Notes under the pieces: model-generated
Seen by the model: the letters and a program-made list of their open reading frames with translations, nothing else
Told to the model about the DNA's origin: nothing
The model's database searches: none
Assembly (NCBI RefSeq): GCF_954871325.1
Contig: NC_088776.1
Location: forward strand, 21,185,508 to 21,249,507
Length of the DNA: 64,000 nucleotides
From: Gordionus sp. m RMFG-2023
Taxonomy: Eukaryota; Nematomorpha; Gordioida; Chordodea; Parachordodidae
Direction of reading: 5' to 3'
Translations under genes and position numbers: made by a program
Shown: piece by piece, positions 60,401 to 64,000 of the stretch
How the letters are laid out: each line of letters opens with the position of its first letter
Numbering within the stretch: the first letter of the stretch is position 1

Positions 60401-62680
60401 CAGAATCAGATTTATTTGAACAAATGTTTATAGGAGTTGTTTCAATTATATCAGCATCTCTAAATATCATATTGTCAACTTCATCCATGTTTTCAAAAGT
60501 TAAATCATTGATAGAATAAAGATGCTTTAAGGTTACCATATGGTAAGAGGAAGATTTACATGCAATGCCTTTGCCGTTAAGAATATATTCTTGGTTTAAA
60601 GAAGAATTTAATGAATAATAATCGATGTTTCTAAGTATATCAATGGGATTGCATGAAGACAGAACCATTTCATCATTATCAACAATATCATGATCAATTA
60701 AATTGTTGACATTAAGATTGCACTTTTTGTCGATGGCTGAACAAAAATTTAAAAGTTTGATTTTATCTATCATGCAATTGTTGATAAAATTCATAATCAG
60801 TTTGAGTGTAGGAATACTGTTATCTTCGATATTACCTGTAAAAGTATCTATATCGACAATGTGATTTTGTATGACTGAAAAAAATATGAGTAGGGAACTA
60901 TTGATGAGATTGTACCAAATCATGGTATAGGAAGGTATAGTATTGTTGTCAGAAATAAATTTGCCCGTCTCCGTATTTGCGTAGGCAAGCGGGCAAAATA
61001 GGTTTATAAAATCCCACCAAATGACCAACTTATGTTTAAATTGTTTAGTTTGAACTTTTTCCCAAAGAGCGAGGTGGAATGTGTTCATAAGATCAGACAT
61101 GTTTGATTCTAATATCAGTTTGCCGTAACAATTGTGTGTGATCAATCTCTTGAGCCAATCCATCTCTTTCTTGTTGCCCAAAGTGTCTCGTGGCAACAAA
61201 TCAAGTGAATATTTTATAATGGAGGGCGCTAAATCGAAAGTAAGAGCTCGAATCAAAAGCGAGTTTATATTGCGGTTATCATTCATCCCACATTTTTTAA
61301 TCTCCTTGTAATGGTTTGAGAATGAGCTGAGTAGAGTGTACAAGCATTGAAGAGGATTATTTTGTAGGCTGATATTGATAGTTTGAGGAATAATATTAAG
61401 ATCAGTTATAGCATCTTTACTCTCGTTAGCGTGACCCTTAAATGCTTCGTGTGCTAAGGCCTTTTCAAAACATGCTTTAATAATGAGCAAGCTTTGGTAT
61501 AAATAATTTTTACAATCTTTTTCATTGACAAAATCAACTTCGTTCGGATCTCCTCCCATATCAAGGGACTGGAAAGATGAGGCCAGTTGATTTTCTAGAT
61601 TACAAAAATCGGAATTATTATCCGTTGAGGAGTCCAAATGCAAATTATCGTTGACTAGACCGAGTTGCTTAAGCGAATACAAATCCAGTTTGGTTTCAGA
61701 ATTGAAAATAAGGCTATTACCACTTAATAGAGAATTGGATACTAATGAGTTGGTTTTCGGGGAATTTACATTGTAAGATTGAATGGTATCAATGTTTGGA
61801 TCCCCACGGTCTAAATTCGTGCAATTGCTAAGCATTGTGACACCACTCCGTTTCATCATGCAGTAATAGGAATCGTCTTTAGAGCCAGTCCTTTTATGGC
61901 CCTTTTTGCTAACACCATTGTTCTCATTATTTGTCTGATAAATAGTGTTATTTTTTGGTTCCGTTTCTAAGAAGTTCTTAATTGGAGGTCTAAATAAGCT
62001 GGATCTCTGAATATATTTGTTTGAACTATCGTAGTTGCCAGGAAATAGCCAATTAAATATGCGTTTTTGCAAAGTAGTGTTTTTCCCTACCAGAATGTTC
62101 AAAATGATGTTCATTAATCGAAGATTGAGGGAATTAATATGATCTTTATCTTGAACCTTGGATTCGGATAGCTAAATAAATTTATGGTAAAAAAATAATA
62201 ATAGTCAAAATAAAAACGGTTTTAATAAAATAATGCTTAAAACCATATTTGTATCAAGCAAAGCCAAAGGAACCAAAACTTGCATAACGTCCAGTACATT
62301 TCTTTTTACCAATATATTTTCATCCATTATCGCCGAGCATAGAGAAAATATCTATATCAAAATATTAATATAATCGAAATTACAAAAAATACTTCTTACC
62401 ATAATCTCCCTATTTCGCAATATATTTGATGTTTCAACAGAGGTATAATCGTTGTTTGAAAGAGAAATTAATTCCTTGATTTGGGGCTTAAACTTGACTT
62501 TATTCTCAAGAAGATAGGTTAAAACGCCTAAACGGGAATTAGGGGATTTGGTTAATGTAACGAAAATGCAATGAAAAAAATAAGACACATATGACTTTTG
62601 ATGAACATCGCGATATTGAACACGTGCTGATCCCTTAAGATCGGACCCTTTCGATGCCAGATGTTCGTAAATTTTGTCAA
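27068..62680 (-). CDS. DOP1: DOP1 / Dopey family protein (15 exons, N-terminal start outside window)
   Basis: DOP1 is a large peripheral membrane protein of Golgi and endosomes that works with MON2 in endosome-to-Golgi retrieval. Exons in transcription order: 62680-62400, 62351-62244, 62171-59834, 59102-57628, 57578-57333, 57283-55445, 50672-50153, 42912-42686, 40339-40215, 39844-39606, 37821-37657, 35376-35229, 32199-32056, 28898-28701, 27404-27068. Every junction keeps the frame; the sum is 2795 codons plus stop TGA. The first three exons match the conserved Dopey N-terminal region (NILVKRNVLDVMQVLVPL; LQKRIFNWLF), the last six the conserved C-terminal region (WDLFCDQNFF; WVKRLAFMIHC; LSLWPVIMT; LEFALALPPDKSPYFQS; LTPFFRKVLAV). 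The middle is poorly conserved. Probably 150-200 N-terminal residues lie beyond the right edge. It is already longer than vertebrate DOP1A. The first six exons are compact; later introns reach 7.2 kb and carry transposons. Confidence 0.93.
28701..28898 (-). CDS. DOP1: DOP1 conserved C-terminal exon
   Basis: SPSALQLMLSLCRLLEFALA then LPPDKSPYFQS corresponds to human LYLSACKFLDLALALPSEQLPQFQ. Acceptor TTAATTAG, donor CAATC|GTATGA; the Ser codon is completed by the last exon. Confidence 0.9.
29167..30011 (+). mobile_element. Internally deleted hAT element with CAGGGATCCAAACCGAA ends
   Basis: Near-perfect inverted ends CAGGGATCCAAACCGAAC and, from the right, CAGGGATCCAAACCGAAAC. Both sides carry many CGAACCGAACC motifs. 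The + strand at 29575-29715 keeps the hAT C-terminal dimerisation segment (PATQVSVEGCFSTIKFILS, then NFENILIVQLN). Flanking 8-mers CCTATTTA and CCTTTGAT are only partly alike. It lies in a DOP1 intron. Confidence 0.85.
30320..31290 (+). mobile_element. LINE-type element fragment (post-RT region)
   Basis: The + strand reads LLSNKELRVAVGLFLECGI at 31068-31125, then in another frame DSRGKHYLSWSTSTGRDK at 31164-31217, which follows the pattern (N)EALRIAVGLRLG..., GRHGLSCRxSxGR of the element family also seen at 19600-20345. Upstream coding-like sequence (30320-30580, with LDLKFNEFSTLTKWVDLVSC) probably belongs to it. Several frameshifts and stops. Located in a DOP1 intron. Confidence 0.5.
32056..32199 (-). 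CDS. DOP1: DOP1 conserved C-terminal exon
   Basis: LLSLWPVIMTLSFTILREFW corresponds to human LTSLWPTMITELVQVF. Acceptor GGCTCTAG, donor TGTAG|GTTCG; phase 2 on both sides. Confidence 0.88.
32683..35121 (-). mobile_element. hAT transposon (2.4 kb) with perfect 8-bp target duplication
   Basis: Ends CAGGGGCGGATTGGC and, from the right, CAGGGGCGGACTGGCC; both flanks are exactly CTGTCATT (32675-32682 and 35122-35129). The - strand keeps parts of a hAT transposase at 34445-34024, including LGTLSAWKMIEDAKSSLSS and NLYRFGVFRPIIDQIMNSL, like the ZMYM-type hAT family. The frame is interrupted several times and the C-terminal region is not recognisable, so it is inactive. An inverted internal copy lies at 13190-14551. 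Confidence 0.9.
35229..35376 (-). CDS. DOP1: Probable DOP1 exon
   Basis: Open frame with NLIVKIFVFLKLMRCLELML, matching the human DOP1 stretch SQVFLFFRVLLLRM, from acceptor GTGACAG (phase 1) to a weak donor CT|GTGTTT (phase 2). Both phases fit the neighbours. The first ~14 residues are longer than in other DOP1 proteins, so the boundaries could shift. Confidence 0.65.
35587..35910 (-). other. Orphan 107-codon frame in a DOP1 intron
   Basis: A continuous frame from 35910 to 35587 with reasonably balanced codons (SEKLVEYANTHYNVSSHLFG). It has no recognised domain, and the neighbouring DOP1 splice phases do not need it. It may be transposon debris or chance. Confidence 0.2.
35991..36582. mobile_element. 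Non-autonomous hAT element with perfect 8-bp target duplication
   Basis: Starts TAGGGCTGCGCCGAT, ends CGGCACAGACCTA, flanked by ATTAAAAA on both sides (35983-35990 and 36583-36590). Inside both ends are ATCGGATCGG/CCGATCCGAT motifs shared with 672-1213; a solo right end of the same kind lies at about 45166-45205. No coding capacity. Located in a DOP1 intron. Confidence 0.88.
37657..37821 (-). CDS. DOP1: DOP1 conserved C-terminal exon
   Basis: 54 codons: SSSFMQLFSRTEQENG, then WVKRLAFMIHC and YEKHLPEIQ, matching the DOP1 signature [21 protein letters not shown]. Acceptor TTTTTTATAG; donor CAAG|GTTATG, phase 1. Confidence 0.88.
39062..39292. mobile_element. MITE with CCGGGCC motifs (same family as 21664-21919)
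   Basis: Begins near CAGAGAACCGACAG and ends at TACCTCTGCAAATCTCTG, the reverse complement of the GCAGAGGTA terminus of the family, with CCGGGCC/GGCCGGG motifs near both ends. Located in a DOP1 intron. Confidence 0.6.
39606..40339 (-). CDS. DOP1: DOP1 exon pair at the start of the conserved C-terminal region
   Basis: Exons 40339-40215 and 39844-39606 with a 370-base intron. They encode ISPVIFPYLKER, then RYFNAPAFEASAKIL and WDLFCDQNFF, corresponding in order to the human DOP1 segments LLPYLRNHSAHNAPSYRA and FDLFMDPSFF. The split Arg codon (AG|A) is restored by splicing. Confidence 0.88.
39932..40151. mobile_element. 220-bp inverted-repeat MITE with GTGTTGTTAAA ends
   Basis: Long inverted arms (GTGTTGTTAAACGGCTCATT from the left; GTGTTGTTAAATGGCTCGTT from the right on the other strand) extend through TTTTGAGCCGATTTTT and AACGGCTAACTCAATATTT. 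The termini match those of the 19327-22211 hAT, suggesting mobilisation by a related transposase. GTGGAA lies next to both ends. A decayed relative ends at TTTAACAACATTAG near 45012. Confidence 0.75.
40401..40600. mobile_element. MITE relic, GGCCCGG family
   Basis: Left end CAGAAACCTGCAGGGGTACC matches the 21664 element; GGGCCGGGCC at about 40518-40527 belongs to the right side. The far end is lost. A further GGCCC-rich segment at about 40789-41090 may be another degraded relative. Confidence 0.5.
41091..42660. other. AT-rich DOP1 intron, nothing recognised
   Basis: Very AT-rich sequence with no exon, transposon end or RNA gene that I can support. A short balanced segment at 41520-41590 has about 25 open codons on the + strand but no splice or start context. 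Confidence 0.4.
42686..42912 (-). CDS. DOP1: DOP1 exon
   Basis: 75 codons after acceptor TTTAACAG; includes FDVLFQNFLDVFSSLSP and HEHLLFKIILSPNVNSIIHV, like the DOP1 segment with LYALxTLxx helices. Phase 1 in, phase 0 out (TAC|GTGAG). Confidence 0.8.
43604..43757 (-). CDS. Candidate first exon of a small gene nested in a DOP1 intron
   Basis: An ATG at 43757-43755 opens 51 codons with balanced, gene-like codon use, ending at a plausible donor (GTAG|GTTGAT, GT at 43603-43602) in phase 1. The peptide begins MPRGAVIAEEKPQDSYAF and ends with FPQHYIKYRDFTQHSYPVV, hydrophilic and aromatic-rich. It stands out sharply from the AT-rich intron. I do not recognise the family and could not find further exons between here and the next DOP1 exon at 42912, so the gene may be incomplete or a fragment. 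DOP1 does not need it: the neighbouring DOP1 exons already join in phase. Confidence 0.45.
46105..46445. repeat. Long palindromic (foldback) MITE
   Basis: The left arm (GTGTTATTTTTTCAATTTTA onwards, through TTTACCGGAAAAATATT and CCTATCTTATGAATTGTAGA) recurs as its reverse complement in the right arm, meeting near TATAATTTATATTAAAATTT. The whole could fold into a hairpin of about 340 bases. Related copies lie at 1300-1575 and 16420-16560. Confidence 0.75.
46904..49602 (-). mobile_element. hAT transposon with BED zinc finger, 2.7 kb, perfect target duplication
   Basis: Ends TAGGGCTGGGAACCAATA and, from the right, TAGGGGTGGGACCAATACC; both flanks are exactly CCCATATG (46896-46903, 49603-49610). 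Subterminal repeats of TATTGGTATTGG lie at both ends. On the - strand, in order: a BED zinc finger (IWEFYTTCDNKKKAICNKCK, then LWTHLKSIHP), an RNase-H-like core part (FSLTINIWSSPNKIPFMGIT), a 159-codon frame at 48272-47793 with DIPTSWNSAYQMLERA, and the C-terminal dimerisation segment (ARDYLAIPATSSSSERAFS). All parts of a full hAT transposase are present but split by several stops or frameshifts. It lies in the 7.2-kb DOP1 intron, transcribed in the same direction. Confidence 0.93.
49750..49793. repeat. Short perfect hairpin
   Basis: CGTTTTCCGATT and AATCGGAAAACG form a 12-bp stem around a short loop, with TTTTCG/CGAAAA extending it. Probably the core of a small palindromic element. Confidence 0.45.
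50153..50672 (-). CDS. DOP1: DOP1 Ser/Pro-rich exon
   Basis: 173 codons starting VLRQTQPVGSYLSAASS after acceptor CTCTAAAG, and ending at donor ATCG|GTTTAA (phase 1), which fits the next exon at 42912. It is Ser/Thr/Pro-rich with basic clusters (SPKKRKKSRQR; YRRRRNP), so likely a disordered, regulated linker. Read without splicing, the frame stops at 50109, but splice phases on both sides favour an internal exon. Confidence 0.75.
51130..51995. repeat. Degraded repeat with CCCGCC motifs
   Basis: Repeated CCCGCCTATTGTTT, AACCCGCTGGC and ACCCGCCCATGG motifs with TTTTAAC spacers at 51175-51425; a matching far segment at 51945-51995 ends in CCATTGCAGTCCTCTAG. A related pair at 53330-53640 ends CCATTGCAGACCCCTAG, so the two are copies of one non-autonomous family. 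Frames through it are not genes. Confidence 0.5.
52480..52920 (+). mobile_element. Reverse transcriptase fragment of a LINE-type element
   Basis: The + strand reads IIKVDFKNAFN at 52510-52542, the RT motif around the first catalytic Asp, then REQFINRLYPKFP, CNIKTPLFHV and, after a frame change, EEKIQQGVHVLPWR, corresponding to the EEGVQQGDPLGPLL motif. The catalytic YADD-type motif is missing. Strongly degraded, in the 4.8-kb DOP1 intron. It may be the RT part of the family whose C-terminal pieces lie at 19600-20345 and 30320-31290. Confidence 0.6.
52948..53145. mobile_element. MITE relic, GGCCCGG-like family
   Basis: Left end TACAGAGGTTAGGCCA and right end CAGGCTCTACAGGTCTATG (reverse complement CATAGACCTGTAGAGCC) with CCCGGGCTTG and GATCGGGC motifs inside resemble the elements at 21664, 39062 and 40401. 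Diverged. Confidence 0.45.
53835..53925 (-). repeat. tRNA-like SINE
   Basis: On the - strand: GCGTCTGTGGCCTAATCGGC (A-box-like), a potential anticodon-type arm, then GGATTCGAATTCC (B box). It is tRNA-like from end to end but with mismatched stems, and shares its core with 571-650, so a tRNA-derived SINE is more likely than a working tRNA gene. An imperfect 23-base duplication lies just upstream (AAGTTGGATTAAGAAAAAAA twice, 53797-53838). Confidence 0.45.
54050..54925 (+). mobile_element. hAT relic with GGGCTCGGG-type ends
   Basis: The + strand at 54425-54530 encodes a hAT C-terminal dimerisation segment (SSASSERVLSAAGRALEDRR, then TCLKPDKL). CGGGCTCAGG, CGACCCGAGG and CTGACCCG on the left and CGGGCTCGGGCC and AACCCGACC on the right suggest subterminal repeats. 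Exact ends and target duplication were not resolved. Located in the 4.8-kb DOP1 intron. Confidence 0.65.
55445..57283 (-). CDS. DOP1: DOP1 large middle exon
   Basis: 613 codons in phase 0 on both sides; acceptor TTTTTTTCAG, donor CCCAG|GTTTTT at 55444. Predominantly helical, rich in Leu, Ser and Asn, with few recognisable motifs. The frame runs on 10 codons into the intron to a stop at 55415, which would make a short alternative end if the donor were skipped. Confidence 0.85.
57333..59102 (-). CDS. DOP1: DOP1 middle exons (helical, HEAT-like)
   Basis: Exons 59102-57628 and 57578-57333, joined across a 49-base intron in phase 0. The segment FLRPILLPLILVYPSLVNLN followed by RAIEY resembles the DOP1 stretch before its mid-protein linker. 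The acceptor TTTAG at 59103 matches the phase-1 donor at 59833. Confidence 0.85.
59834..62680 (-). CDS. DOP1: DOP1 exons encoding the conserved N-terminal region
   Basis: Three exons (62680-62400, 62351-62244, 62171-59834) separated by 48- and 72-base introns. They include KIVDKIYEHLASKG, YFFHCIFVTLTKSPNSRLGV, NILVKRNVLDVMQVLVPL and LQKRIFNWLF, aligning in order with human DOP1A (TSPAVRLPGITYVL; SSVLVQRSTLDLIL; LNRRLYAWLLG). The long exon continues into an Asn/Ser-rich insert and then helical segments (HKLVIWWDFINLFCPLAYA). It ends at a strong donor (A|GTACGT) in phase 1. Confidence 0.9.
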
Positions 62681-62782
62681 CTATTTTAAAAAATCTTTTT
62701 CGAATTAAAAAAAAATATTATAACAAAAATATAATTATTTAATATTTAGCCTATATCATAATTTATAGGCGACACTTATGGA

Positions 62783-64000
62783 CAGGGTTGCCAGGCCCCC
62801 TATCAGCCGGAGACTTCAGTATTTTTTTAATTTATATGCCGACACCCCCCCCCGCCACTCTCGCAATTCAAAATTTCTCCCACATTAATTTTTTTAGCAT
62901 TTTAACGTTTTTAATTTATAAAAATCATTTTGAGAAACAGTATGGAATATTTTTATATTATTAAAATAAATTTTAAATTTCTTTTCAAATGTTTTATCCA
63001 ATAATAACACAACGTCATTCATGCATATATATCATTTTCATTATATTCATTTAAATAGATAATAACATAATACTTATTTCTATGAAACTATTTTATTTAA
63101 TATAATTCACTTTATGCAATTCATTATTATTATAATAAAACCAGTATTTAAAATAGCGTTAAATGTTTTAGAATTATGAAGAAACAATCATTAATTAACT
63201 CCTATTTCAAGTTCTACCGACTACTAGATCTACAGCTACATCAATCTTCCAGATGGTATAAATTTCTATTATTATATTTTGTTAATTTTACTTAGTATGA
63301 TGAAGCTAACAGAGAGTAATGCTAAATATTGACTATGTTTAACGGTATTTAATTACAACAATGGCAGATAATATGATATTTTGAGACATCAGAAATCTTT
63401 AAAGCACAACAGTGCAGGAGAGTATACCTACATCTATTGTAAACAAAAGTATGCTACAAAATAAAATAATGAAGATACAAATACAGTTGCGGAAATGGTA
63501 TACACTTAACAACTTTGTTCATTTTTACAGCGTTATTGCTAAAAATGTCAATCTAAATGTTCAAATGTTGACCTAATTAATGACTTTTTAAATGAAGCAG
63601 ATATGTTTACTAAAACAATTTTAGACTATTTGACAATAGAAATTTGATTTTAATAACTCTATTTAAAATGTATAAATGTTATAACTTATAACCTTGGAAC
63701 AGAAACCATCAATTGAAGGTTTTTTAATTTAATAAATATATTAAAAATACAGATAGATATTGATGTCTTGTTTGAGGAAATTGTTATGCTCCAATTTTTC
63801 ATGATTCTCCAGAACACTCTATTAGATGGTCTACAATCAGAGGAGAATAGGGTAGAATTTTTTCATAATAACGATAAATGCCTATGCTTCGAAAAAAAGG
63901 CGAGTATGTATTCTACTTACCTTATTCGAATGCCTCATCGGAGCGCATTTTTAGACTGATGAAGACTAGGTGGGGAACGTAGAGAAATCAGATTGCTCCA
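62783..64000 (+). mobile_element. hAT element, running off the right edge
   Basis: CAGGGTTGCCAGGC at about 62784 looks like a hAT terminus. From 63380 the + strand carries transposase-like pieces (LRHQKSLKHNSAGEYTYIYC; INDFLNEADMFTKTILDYL), and at 63908-63967 the C-terminal dimerisation segment LPYSNASSERIFRLMKTRWG. It has several frameshifts and stops, and is oriented opposite to DOP1, whose upstream exons must lie beyond it. Confidence 0.6.

Overview
The window is very AT-rich DNA with spliced genes, GT-AG introns and a heavy load of DNA transposons, mostly hAT. Dystroglycan marks it as an animal, and overall it looks like an invertebrate. I cannot name the lineage from sequence alone. Nothing prokaryotic is present.

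Three host genes can be read exon by exon, with splice phases agreeing at every junction used. (1) Dystroglycan, + strand, last three coding exons at 3075-9976; the first intron here is full of repeats and relics. (2) A SKICH-domain coiled-coil protein of the TAX1BP1/NDP52/CALCOCO type, + strand, ten exons at 22499-26232, about 874 residues, with a basic linker and coiled coils. (3) DOP1 (Dopey), - strand, fifteen exons from 62680 down to the stop at 27068, about 2795 residues in the window, lacking only its N-terminal start beyond the right edge. The SKICH gene and DOP1 are tail to tail, 835 bases apart, each with its own poly(A) signal. Two isolated first-exon candidates on the - strand (86-197 and 43604-43757) may belong to further genes.

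Layout. 1-3074: hAT and palindromic MITEs, a tRNA-like SINE and one possible small exon. 3075-9976: dystroglycan. 9977-19326: gene-free, with an inverted hAT relic, a ~0.3 kb tandem satellite (14554-16230) and a hAT MITE. 19327-22211: a hAT element with a retroelement fragment and a MITE inserted in it. 22499-26232: SKICH gene. 27068-62680: DOP1, whose first six exons here are compact (62.7-55.4 kb, four introns of 48-72 bases plus one of 731) while the other exons are spread over 28 kb of intron with hAT elements of several families, LINE-type fragments and MITEs. 62783-64000: the start of another hAT element.

The proteins do not form a pathway: dystroglycan is a cell-surface matrix receptor, DOP1 a Golgi/endosome trafficking scaffold, and the SKICH protein probably an autophagy- or cytoskeleton-linked adaptor. 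I found no undescribed multi-gene system. The most interesting points are the altered dystroglycan (no mucin-like stretch, no C-terminal PPxY motif), the extended SKICH protein, the satellite, and the clear hAT families with perfect 8-bp target duplications.
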